45,173 nucleotides of DNA from an uncultured Clostridia bacterium (GTDB taxonomy: Bacteria; Bacillota; Clostridia; TANB77; CAG-508): contig CANQQQ010000012.1 in the NCBI GenBank assembly GCA_947626025.1, forward strand, positions 1 through 45,173, in the 5' to 3' direction. Shown piece by piece: positions 26,254 to 35,024 of this stretch. Within the stretch, counting starts at the first letter, position 1. Every line of letters begins with the position of its first letter. The notes beneath the pieces were generated by a model. That model was not told the origin of the DNA and did not search any database. It saw nothing but the letters and a program-made list of their open reading frames with translations. Both the position numbers and the translations under genes were made by a program.

Positions 26254-26670
26254 TTATTTAATTGTTTTTTTCATGGTTACTTTTGTTCCCATTCCAACAA
26301 TAGACTCAATTTTCATCTCATCCATAAAACTATCAATTATAGTAAAACCCATACCTGATCTCTCCAGTTCAGGCTTTGAAGTATATAATGGTTCCTTTGC
26401 CATATCTATGTTTTCAATTCCAATTCCATTATCTTGTACTTCTATTGTTACTTCTCTATTTTTTAAAATACATGTAACATATATTATTCCTTCTTTTTCT
26501 TCATATGCATGTATTATGCAGTTAGTAACTGCTTCTGATACTGCTGTTTTTATATCAGCAATTTCTTCTATTGTCGGATCTAACTGTGATACAAAGGCAG
26601 CTATAGCAATTCTTGCAAAAGCCTCATTTGAAGATTTACTCATTAGTTCCAATTTCACCTTATTTTCCAT
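26254..26670 (-). CDS. spoIIAB: SpoIIAB anti-sigma-F kinase
   Basis: SpoIIAB binds and inhibits sigma-F and phosphorylates SpoIIAA, holding forespore transcription off until septation. The 138-residue GHKL-type product has the N box (SEAVTNCIIHAYE), the G1 box (DNGIGI) and the G2 region (SGMGFTIIDSFMDE). The start at 26670 (MENKVKLEL) matches the family; an upstream in-frame ATG at 26682 lies directly on AAGGA. Frame intact. Confidence 0.95.
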   Translation of the reverse strand: MENKVKLELMSKSSNEAFARIAIAAFVSQLDPTIEEIADIKTAVSEAVTNCIIHAYEEKEGIIYVTCILKNREVTIEVQDNGIGIENIDMAKEPLYTSKPELERSGMGFTIIDSFMDEMKIESIVGMGTKVTMKKTIK

Positions 26671-26754
26671 TCTTAATATCATTCCTTCCTAATTTTTGGA
26701 AAAAAATTATTTTAATTTTCAAATTCTCTCTTTACATAGTTTATTATTTTGTGT

Positions 26755-27060
26755 TCAATTAATTTGTATAATTTTATGTACTCCACTCATCTCAAATATT
26801 TTTCTTACATTTGACTTTACATTAATCATTTCTACACTTCCACCTAGCATACGTATCATCTTGTACCTTCCCAAAATCATTCCGATTCCGGCACTATCCA
26901 TAAAAGAAACCTTATCAAAGTCAAATACAATCCTTTTAGGAATATATCTCTCAATTTCATCGTCTAAAATCCTCCTTATTTTTTCTGTAGTATGATGGTC
27001 AATTTCTTCAGTAATTTGACAAGTTAATAGCTTGTCCACTTCATCATATTTTATATTCAT
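26755..27060 (-). CDS. spoIIAA: SpoIIAA anti-anti-sigma factor
   Basis: SpoIIAA frees sigma-F by binding SpoIIAB when unphosphorylated. The 101-residue STAS-domain product has the phosphorylation site motif FMDSAGIGMILGRY with S56 as the target serine. It is the first gene of the spoIIAA-spoIIAB-sigF operon, with a Spo0A-box region upstream. Confidence 0.95.
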   Translation of the reverse strand: MNIKYDEVDKLLTCQITEEIDHHTTEKIRRILDDEIERYIPKRIVFDFDKVSFMDSAGIGMILGRYKMIRMLGGSVEMINVKSNVRKIFEMSGVHKIIQIN

Positions 27061-27084
27061 AACCTCACTCCCTTATATATAATT

Positions 27085-27113
27085 ATTATACATGTATTGG
27101 GAATTTTTTCCAA
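27085..27113 (-). promoter_or_regulatory. Promoter of the spoIIA operon
   Basis: On the minus strand TTGGAA (27108-27113) and TATAAT (27085-27090) are 17 bases apart, just before spoIIAA. In Bacillus this operon uses sigma-H; here the boxes fit sigma-A better. Confidence 0.55.
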
Positions 27114-27151
27114 TAGCAAAACATAGGAAGTTTTGGCGATTTATAAGAAAT

Positions 27152-27169
27152 TATCGACTTTATTCGACA
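27152..27169 (-). promoter_or_regulatory. Spo0A boxes upstream of spoIIA
   Basis: The minus strand has a perfect 0A box TGTCGAA (27163-27169) and a weaker one (GTCGATA, 27152-27158), 11 bases apart, so on the same helix face. They lie about 40-55 bases upstream of the -35 box, consistent with activation by phosphorylated Spo0A. Confidence 0.6.
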
Positions 27170-27177
27170 GCCAAAAC

Positions 27178-27210
27178 AATAAAGAAGAACACAATGTGTT
27201 CTTCTTTATT
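27178..27210 (-). terminator. dnaE terminator
   Basis: A 16-base perfect inverted repeat (27178-27193 and 27195-27210) centred on one A, with A/T flanks, lies just after the dnaE stop. Confidence 0.8.
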
Positions 27211-27220
27211 AAATAATTAA

Positions 27221-30200
27221 TTATATTTTTACTCTCTCTTTTCCTAAAATATCATAAAATTGTCTAATTGTATCTCTATTAGAGAAAATTCCTGCACATG
27301 GTTTTACGACTTCATCTTCTATTATCTCAACAGGAAGATTATTTCTATCTCCTGAGAAAAATCTCAAAGCTCCTCTTAACTTTTGTTTAGTAGCTTCATC
27401 TATCCCTGTTATATCCAATTTTAAAGTTTTTGTGTCTCTTTTTTTAATTTCAGATATATCGCTTGCAACTATAGAAATATCTGAATCATCCCTTATACTT
27501 AATCTTCCTGTTACAAGTATAATATTATCTACCATTAAAAGATTTGATGCCTTTTGATAACAGTTTTCAAAAACTATTATTTCTGTACTTCCATATAAAT
27601 CTTCGACTGTAACAAATTCCATTAACGTATTATTCTTAGTATATTTTTTCTTAATACTTGATATAATTCCAGCATATTTAACTATTTGTCCATCTTTATA
27701 ACTTGTACTCTCTCCATTTTCTATTTGTTCTAGCATTTCTTTCATATCCATTGTATTAATATTAGTTTGTTTCTCTATCTCTTGCCTTAACTTTTCTAAT
27801 GGATGCCCTGATATATAAATTCCTAACATTTCTTTTTCCATGGATAAGAGTTCTTTTTCTGAAAATTCCTTAAGGAAATTATAAGTATATTTAAGATTAT
27901 TTAATCCCTCTTTGTTATCATTTTCTTCACCTAAGTCAAACATACTTACCTGCCCTTGATAACTTTTTCTATTTTGTGTTTGTATTGTATCTATAATTCC
28001 TTCATATGATGCAAGTAGCGTGCTCCTTGATAGTCCGAATTCATCAAATGTTCCTGCTTTTATTAAACTTTCTATACATTTTTTATTTACCGACTTATCT
28101 TGTAGTCTTTCACAAAAATCTGCTAAGCTTTTATATTGCCCATGTTGTTCTCTGTTCTCTACAATAATATTAACAACTTCTGTTCCAACATTTTTTATGC
28201 TTCCTAATCCAAATCTTATTTTTCCGTCTTCAACAGTAAATTTTGTTTGGCTTTTATTAATATCTGGCTCTAGAACTTGAATATTCATATTTTTACATTC
28301 ATCTATATACATAGGTATTCTATCAAGATTTCCTAAATAACTATTTAAAGTTGCTGCCATAAATTCCTCTGGATAATATGTTTTTAAATATGCTGTTCTG
28401 TATGCTACTACAGCATATGCTGCTGCATGTGATTTATTAAATGCATATTTTGCAAATTCAGCCATCTCGTCAAATATTTTATTTGCATCTTCAGCTGTTA
28501 TTCCATTTCTTACACAGCCTGGTACTATAACATTTCCCTCTTCATCTACTTCTCCATTTATAAATATATCTCTTTCTTTCGCCATTACATCTAACTTTTT
28601 CTTTCCCATTGCACGTCTAACCAGATCTGCTCTTCCAAGCGAATATCCTGCTAAATCTCTAACAATCTGCATAACTTGTTCTTGATATACCATGCAACCA
28701 TACGTTACATTTAGTATTGGGATAAGTGATGGGTGTGTATATACTGCATGTTCTGGATCTAACTTATTCTTAATATACCTTGGGATCTGATCCATAGGAC
28801 CTGGTCTATATAGAGAAACTCCTGCTATGATATCTTCTAGACTATCTGGTTTTAGTTCCTTCATAAATCTAGTCATTCCTGCACTTTCAAATTGAAATAT
28901 TCCTATTGTTTTACCTTCTCCCCATAATTTATATACATTAGGGTCATTCATTTCTTCATCAAATTTTACTTCAATTCCTTTGTTCTTTTTTATCATTTCC
29001 ATAGCATCATCTAGTACTGTTAAAGTTCTTAGTCCTAAAAAGTCCATCTTCAATAGTCCCAATTCCTCTAACGTTGTCATTATATATTGAGTAGCGACTG
29101 TTCCATCTTTTACATGCAAAGGTACATAAGTATCTACTGGTTCTTTTGTTATAACCACTCCGCATGCATGTGTTGATGCTTGTCTAGGCATTCCCTCAAG
29201 AGCCATTGCTATATCTAATATTTTTTTTATTTTCTCATCATTATCGTATAATTCTTTTAATTCTCTGTTCTCTTCCATTGCTTTTTTTATAGTGATATGT
29301 AATTCATTTGGTATCATTTTAGCCAATCTATCTGTATCAGCATAAGGAAAATCTAATGCTCGTCCAACATCTCTAATGACCATCCTTGCAGACATTGTAC
29401 CAAATGTTACAATTTGTGACACATGATCTGCACCATATTGCTTCCCAACATATTCAATAACTTCTTGCCTTCTAGCATCTGAAAAGTCTATATCAAAATC
29501 AGGCATACTTATTCTCTCTGGATTTAGAAATCTCTCAAATAGTAAATTATATCTTATTGGATCTATATCAGTTATTCCTATTGCATAAGCTAAAATGGAA
29601 CCTGCTCCAGATCCACGTCCTGGTCCTACGGATATTCCTTGCTTTTTTGCGAAATCAATAAAATCCCATACAATTAAATAATAATCTACATAACCCATTT
29701 TAGATATTACTGAAAGTTCATATTCTTCCCTATCTAAAATTTCTTTTGATGGGTTTTCTCCATATCTTTTTTTAATTCCATCATCACATAATTTCTTAAA
29801 AAAGTCATAATGTGTTGCAAATCCTTCTGGCACATCATAGTTTGGAAGTATTGTATGTCCAAACTCAAATTCCACATTACATTCATCTGCAATTTTTACT
29901 GTATTTTCTATCGCTTCTGGTATATTCTTAAAATATTCACTCATTTCTTCAGGGCTCTTTACATATAGTTCATCTGTTTCAAATCTCATTCTATCTTCAT
30001 CTGTCATTTTCTTACCCGTTTGAATACATAAAAGTACCTCATGATTATATGCATCTTCTTTTTTTAAATAATGTGCATCATTTGTTGCTACAATAGGTAT
30101 ATCTAGTTTTCTTGAGATCTCTATTAATTTTTGATTTACAAGTACTTGCTCCTTTATTCCATTGTTTTGTATTTCTAAATAATAATCTTTTCCAAATAGA

Positions 30201-30691
30201 TTTTTAAACCACAATGCAGTTTCTTCTGCCTTTTCTATGTTATCTTCTAATATATATTGGTTAACCTCTCCTGCTAAACATGCACTTAAAGCAATAATCC
30301 CTTCATGATATTTTTCTAATAACTCTTTATCTATTCTTGGTTTATAATAATATCCCTCTACAAAACTAAGTGATACCATTTTACTTAAGTTTTTATAACC
30401 TTGATTGTTTTTTGCTAGTAATATTAAATGATTATACACATTATCAATTCCTGGTTCTTTATTAAATCTACTTCTTTTTGCTACATAACATTCACAACCA
30501 ATAATAGGCTTTATCCCTTCTTTTTTGCATGCCTTATAAAAGTCAATTACTCCATACATAACACCATGGTCTGTAATAGCCATTGCCTTCATTCCTAATT
30601 CTTTAGCCCTAATAGGTAAATCTTTTATTCTATTTGCTCCATCCAGTAAACTAAATTCACTATGGATATGTAAATGTACAAAGTCTGACAT
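27221..30691 (-). CDS. dnaE: DNA polymerase III alpha subunit DnaE
   Basis: DnaE is a replicative DNA polymerase of the C family. The 1156-residue product has the N-terminal PHP domain (HLHIHSEFSLLDG, ITDHGVMYG), the polymerase active-site motif PDFDIDF in SMPDFDIDFSD, GPGRGSGAGSILAY, the MFLG-type region and a C-terminal OB-fold (residues about 990-1080). It has the typical length for this family and an intact frame. It is a single-gene unit followed by a hairpin. Confidence 0.97.
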   Translation of the reverse strand: MSDFVHLHIHSEFSLLDGANRIKDLPIRAKELGMKAMAITDHGVMYGVIDFYKACKKEGIKPIIGCECYVAKRSRFNKEPGIDNVYNHLILLAKNNQGYKNLSKMVSLSFVEGYYYKPRIDKELLEKYHEGIIALSACLAGEVNQYILEDNIEKAEETALWFKNLFGKDYYLEIQNNGIKEQVLVNQKLIEISRKLDIPIVATNDAHYLKKEDAYNHEVLLCIQTGKKMTDEDRMRFETDELYVKSPEEMSEYFKNIPEAIENTVKIADECNVEFEFGHTILPNYDVPEGFATHYDFFKKLCDDGIKKRYGENPSKEILDREEYELSVISKMGYVDYYLIVWDFIDFAKKQGISVGPGRGSGAGSILAYAIGITDIDPIRYNLLFERFLNPERISMPDFDIDFSDARRQEVIEYVGKQYGADHVSQIVTFGTMSARMVIRDVGRALDFPYADTDRLAKMIPNELHITIKKAMEENRELKELYDNDEKIKKILDIAMALEGMPRQASTHACGVVITKEPVDTYVPLHVKDGTVATQYIMTTLEELGLLKMDFLGLRTLTVLDDAMEMIKKNKGIEVKFDEEMNDPNVYKLWGEGKTIGIFQFESAGMTRFMKELKPDSLEDIIAGVSLYRPGPMDQIPRYIKNKLDPEHAVYTHPSLIPILNVTYGCMVYQEQVMQIVRDLAGYSLGRADLVRRAMGKKKLDVMAKERDIFINGEVDEEGNVIVPGCVRNGITAEDANKIFDEMAEFAKYAFNKSHAAAYAVVAYRTAYLKTYYPEEFMAATLNSYLGNLDRIPMYIDECKNMNIQVLEPDINKSQTKFTVEDGKIRFGLGSIKNVGTEVVNIIVENREQHGQYKSLADFCERLQDKSVNKKCIESLIKAGTFDEFGLSRSTLLASYEGIIDTIQTQNRKSYQGQVSMFDLGEENDNKEGLNNLKYTYNFLKEFSEKELLSMEKEMLGIYISGHPLEKLRQEIEKQTNINTMDMKEMLEQIENGESTSYKDGQIVKYAGIISSIKKKYTKNNTLMEFVTVEDLYGSTEIIVFENCYQKASNLLMVDNIILVTGRLSIRDDSDISIVASDISEIKKRDTKTLKLDITGIDEATKQKLRGALRFFSGDRNNLPVEIIEDEVVKPCAGIFSNRDTIRQFYDILGKERVKI

Positions 30692-30757
30692 GGTTTATCT
30701 CCTTAAATTTTATGTTTATATTTTATAATAAATTTAAGATAAAATCAAGCATACAAA

Positions 30758-30811
30758 AATGAGAAAGAACACAAAGGCGAAAGTTTTTTCACACTTGTAT
30801 TCTTCCTCATT
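30758..30811 (-). terminator. Imperfect 17-base hairpin after the small ORF
   Basis: The arms at 30758-30774 and 30795-30811 match at 15 of 17 positions, and the minus strand continues into a T5 run. Confidence 0.6.
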
Positions 30812-30844
30812 TCAACATTTCTATCATGTATAAATATGTATTTA

Positions 30845-30994
30845 TTAAATTGATTGTAATACTTGTACAAAATTACAAATTAACAAAGTATTAATTATTG
30901 AAAATGTCATAAATACAATCAATGCTAATGACAATACCTTATTTTTCTTCATTCTTCTCCATAATCTTACATTAAAATCAAATAATCTCTTCAT
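30845..30994 (-). CDS. Small 49-residue membrane protein
   Basis: Translation from the ATG at 30994 gives a basic start (MKRLFDFNVRLWRRMKKNK) and a single hydrophobic helix (about 20-43). GGGAG precedes the ATG by about ten bases. It lies 84 bases after the giant repeat protein gene on the same strand. The start codon is inside one arm of a long inverted repeat (30974-31040). I do not recognise it; topology predicts N-in, single-pass. Confidence 0.55.
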   Translation of the reverse strand: MKRLFDFNVRLWRRMKKNKVLSLALIVFMTFSIINTLLICNFVQVLQSI

Positions 30995-31040
30995 ATATAA
31001 CACACTCCCTGTATATATATATGAAGAGTTATTTGATTTT
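30974..31040. repeat. Long inverted repeat spanning the small ORF start
   Basis: Arms at 30974-30999 and 31016-31040 pair over 25 bases with one bulged base. The loop contains the small ORF's ribosome site and the inner arm contains its ATG and first codons. Confidence 0.75.
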
Positions 31041-31078
31041 ATGAATAAATTCTAATAATATTTTTATTATTTTAATTA

Positions 31079-34000
31079 TTAGCTTATATCTAACATATAC
31101 TTTCTTATTTTACTTATATACACATTTGGCATTTGAAATCTTTTTATCGCAAACATATTATTTTCATCTTTTACTGTTAGCGCTCCTGTACTTCCTGATG
31201 ATACTTTCCAAATAGCATACAGAGTAACATTACTTGATGGCATATTAAATGTCTTTCCTGGTGCATAGTTACTATTCGGTGTTGTTGATAATTTATTTTC
31301 TGACCACCCTAAGAAAGTATATCCTGTTCTTTTTGGCACTGTTTCTGATATTGTAACTTTTGATTGATATTCTTTATTAATTGATGATGGCATATTAGTA
31401 ACTACTGACGTTGTATTTTTGTTATATGATACTATATAATATCTTTTTGTATATTTTGCTACTATCGTAGTATCTGATATTCCCATAGTTACTTCATAGT
31501 TTCCTGAGATAGTAGGCATTAAGGTTGCATCTCCTGAAGTCACTTCCCACTCTAAGAAAGCATATCCAGTTGGTGGTGTAGGTTTCTCTATCTCTGTTGT
31601 AGAATTGGCTGTCATATTAAGTGTAGTAGAAGTTGTTGCATTTCTCCATGTTCCTTTATTTGGATTAACTATTAGTTTTTGGTTATTTGCTCCCCATATT
31701 GCATATAATTGTAAATCTGAAGGACCCGAATATGTCTTTCCTGGTGCATAATTACTATCTGGTGTTGTTGCGGTTCTATTCTTTGACCAGCCTAAGAACG
31801 TATATCCTGACCTTGTAGGCCTTTTTGTTGATATCGTAGCATTTGTTCCTATTGGTATTTCTTGTTGAATATCTGGTTCTCCAATTCCTCCATTTGCATC
31901 ATAAGTTATACTGAAAAATCCTGCTGAGCTCCATACTGCATATAATGTTACTGATTGATTATCCCTATATACTTGATTTGGATAGTAATCAGCTGTTTTT
32001 GAATTTGCATTTTTACTCCACCCTACAAAATAATAGTGAGTTCTTGAAGGTCTACTTGTGGTTATATATATGCTTTCTCCATAACGTTTGGTCTGGCTTG
32101 ATGGGGTTGGAGATCCACCGTTAGCATTATACGTTATCGTATATGTTTTTTGTCTCCATACCGCATATAACATCATACTTGTCCTTCCTGTGTAAGTTTC
32201 TCCTCCTCTGTATTGTACCTCCCTTTCTGATGCTGTATTAGAAGTTGACCAACCTACAAATTCATAACCTTCTCGCGTTGGCTTATTAGTTGATATTGTT
32301 ATATTACTACTCTTATTCGCTGTCTGAGGTGTTGGTGCATCTGTTCCGCCATTTGCATCATATACTATTGAGTAAGATCCTGATTCCCATACAGCATATA
32401 ATGTTAAATCGGCATTTTCTCTATACCAAGCCCCGGGTGCATAATCTTTATCTGGCACTAGTGCATTTGGATTTCTTGACCATCCTATAAATTCATATTG
32501 ATCTCTTGTCGGTTTCGAATCTGGTATTCGATAATATAATCCATATGTTTTTGTGCAATTTGCTACGTCTTGCAAAATATTTGATAATACTCCACCATTT
32601 GCATTATAAGTAATTCTATATGTTACCGCACTCCATAATGCATATAGAGTCAAGTCTTCATGTCCTGAATATTGCGAACCAGGCATATATTCTACACTTC
32701 CATTTTGCCTTGTTGACCATCCTCTAAATGTAGCTCCAATTAAGACTGGCGTTCCTTGTAATGTTATTGTAGCATTTACCCCCTTTTCTTGGCTTGGTAT
32801 ATAACTTCCTCCCATAGTGTTATATGTAATTTTAACTTTCGTTTCTGACCATACTGCATATAAGGTTAAATTATTATTTCCAGAATATATATCTCCTGCT
32901 ACATATTCTGGGACTGTTGCTACTGGATTTGTTGACCACCCTAAAAATACACTATTTGCTCTTATTGGTCTTGTACCTGGTATTATATAATCTACATTAG
33001 CTACTTTTGTCTGTACATTTGGAGTAGGTCCTCCTTCTCCACCATTTGTATAGTACGTTATCGTATATTGATTTGAATATACTGCATATAAATTCACCGT
33101 TCTTCCATCTTGACCGTATATCGCATCTCCCATTTTTACATCTGCGACTGTTGCATCCGGTGTACTAGACCATCCTACAAATGCTTTACCTACTATGCTA
33201 GGTTTTTCTGAAATCACTTGCAATTTTCCTATATTTGTACTCACTATTTCTGGATTTCCGTATGACCAACTTCCTCCGTTTGGATAATATCTTACTGTAA
33301 AACTCTTGCTGGCATCTAAATTTATATATGATGATGCTTTTACTAAACGATATCTTATTCGCCCTACTGCCGTATAATATGCTTTTAATATTTTATTTCT
33401 TGTATTTAAATCTGTTGTTTTGTTATTTATATATTCCTGCATTGTAGCTACATTTTGATTTTCTATTGTTTCTACTTCACATTCATAGTCTGCATATTCG
33501 TTATGCTTATAATAGTAATAATAATCATTTGTATTTTCTGATGAATTCTTATATCTTTCGAAATCTACTGATGCATATCCTATAATTTCATCTATAACTC
33601 CACTTTCTATATCATCTATTAGTTCATCACAAGTTATTTTATGATAATATCCATACGAATTTATTTCTGCATTTACATCCTTTACATACTCTATAAAGTC
33701 AATTGCTTTTGCACTGTTATATTTTTGATTTGTAGTACTATTTACTACCACATAATTATTATAAGTTGTAGTCCCTATTGGAATATCTTTTATAAATGCT
33801 ATTATTGATACATTATTTAGTATTTTTTGCCAATCTTCCCCTGTTAATTGTGGCATTTCATAATTTACAGAAACTCCTCCTTCATAATTATATATAGCAT
33901 TGTTTAAATTCTTTGTTATTGAGTCCTTAATTACATTTACTTTTTCGTTCATAAATAAAGAATTTTCATCTTCCGGATCATTTCCCTCTTTTATCTCTAG

Positions 34001-34828
34001 CACTAGCTGGTCTTGTAATCCTAATGTACTTACTACATCATTATATAATTCTGTAAATTGTTTTGCTTCATAGTAATACATCATTGCTTCTGTGGTACTT
34101 TTCGGCTGATTTAATAGCATTCCATCATCTCTTGAAAGAGCTTTATTCTCATAAAGCATTTCTTGACATATATCATACCCTTTGTATGTTATCCATGATT
34201 TCTGCCCTCCAGATTTTGTGCCTGGGTTAAGTACCTCTGTTTTTGTTCCTCTTTCTTCATCTGCCGTCATAACATACGAAAAGTCTGGTGATATTACAAC
34301 ATCTTCTGGAATAACTAAATATCCTGATGCTGAAATTGTCTTTCCATTATATGTCCCATATATAGATACATAATTATCTAATGAGTATGCTATTGTTATA
34401 TTCGTATTACCTCTGGTATATGTTTTTGTGTAATATACATATGGTTTTAATTCTCTTCCTGTTTCTGTATCATTTTGTGCATATATATAATAACCATCAT
34501 ATAATCCAAATACAAGCGCTGGTATATAAGTTGATATTGTAGCACTTGATGCATTTGACATTCCCAAATTTGTAGCTAAACTTGTTGTAAATGTCGAAAT
34601 TACCGCTTCTAAATCTCTTATTTCTTCACCAACTACTGATGATGCATCACTATTTATAGTATTTAATTCAAATGCACTCATAGTATCAAAAGTAGAACTC
34701 AATAATGCCGTATCATATTTTGTTTTTATTGATAATGTATCTATCTGTAAACTTGTATATTGTGACATTATTAGACCTAAAGGTAACATTACTATTAAAA
34801 ATATTATTATCAAGTGTTGTAGTTTCAT
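31079..34828 (-). CDS. Giant N-anchored surface protein with InlB-type repeats
   Basis: A 1249-residue protein with a pilin-like membrane helix at residues 5-25, a large unknown region (about 26-505) and about nine tandem repeats of 70-80 residues (about 510-1215). Each repeat has the Listeria-Bacteroides (InlB B-repeat/Flg_new) pattern: I-T-Y-N-A-N-G-G, then G-Y-x-F-x-G-W-S, then L-Y-A-V-W. The eighth is divergent (no GGW core, FLEW instead). There is no LPXTG or other wall-anchor signal, so it is held by its N-terminus. The N-terminus resembles that of Tad minor pilins, so it may be a tip adhesin of the machine encoded at 4240-15298; that is inference. No in-frame CGG. Confidence 0.8.
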   Translation of the reverse strand: MKLQHLIIIFLIVMLPLGLIMSQYTSLQIDTLSIKTKYDTALLSSTFDTMSAFELNTINSDASSVVGEEIRDLEAVISTFTTSLATNLGMSNASSATISTYIPALVFGLYDGYYIYAQNDTETGRELKPYVYYTKTYTRGNTNITIAYSLDNYVSIYGTYNGKTISASGYLVIPEDVVISPDFSYVMTADEERGTKTEVLNPGTKSGGQKSWITYKGYDICQEMLYENKALSRDDGMLLNQPKSTTEAMMYYYEAKQFTELYNDVVSTLGLQDQLVLEIKEGNDPEDENSLFMNEKVNVIKDSITKNLNNAIYNYEGGVSVNYEMPQLTGEDWQKILNNVSIIAFIKDIPIGTTTYNNYVVVNSTTNQKYNSAKAIDFIEYVKDVNAEINSYGYYHKITCDELIDDIESGVIDEIIGYASVDFERYKNSSENTNDYYYYYKHNEYADYECEVETIENQNVATMQEYINNKTTDLNTRNKILKAYYTAVGRIRYRLVKASSYINLDASKSFTVRYYPNGGSWSYGNPEIVSTNIGKLQVISEKPSIVGKAFVGWSSTPDATVADVKMGDAIYGQDGRTVNLYAVYSNQYTITYYTNGGEGGPTPNVQTKVANVDYIIPGTRPIRANSVFLGWSTNPVATVPEYVAGDIYSGNNNLTLYAVWSETKVKITYNTMGGSYIPSQEKGVNATITLQGTPVLIGATFRGWSTRQNGSVEYMPGSQYSGHEDLTLYALWSAVTYRITYNANGGVLSNILQDVANCTKTYGLYYRIPDSKPTRDQYEFIGWSRNPNALVPDKDYAPGAWYRENADLTLYAVWESGSYSIVYDANGGTDAPTPQTANKSSNITISTNKPTREGYEFVGWSTSNTASEREVQYRGGETYTGRTSMMLYAVWRQKTYTITYNANGGSPTPSSQTKRYGESIYITTSRPSRTHYYFVGWSKNANSKTADYYPNQVYRDNQSVTLYAVWSSAGFFSITYDANGGIGEPDIQQEIPIGTNATISTKRPTRSGYTFLGWSKNRTATTPDSNYAPGKTYSGPSDLQLYAIWGANNQKLIVNPNKGTWRNATTSTTLNMTANSTTEIEKPTPPTGYAFLEWEVTSGDATLMPTISGNYEVTMGISDTTIVAKYTKRYYIVSYNKNTTSVVTNMPSSINKEYQSKVTISETVPKRTGYTFLGWSENKLSTTPNSNYAPGKTFNMPSSNVTLYAIWKVSSGSTGALTVKDENNMFAIKRFQMPNVYISKIRKYMLDIS

Positions 34829-35024
34829 ATTTTTTTCCTTCCTTAATCTTAGGTTTATATTTTTTATCTTTTCTATTAATTTGTAATTTTTACATTTTTT
34901 CTATTGCTCACAGATACTGTATATATCACTAATCGCTATATACATTACCTCAATATATATGTTACCATTAATCTAATTTAAAATCAATAAATTAAGACTT
35001 TTTTCATAATTTTTCCACATATTT

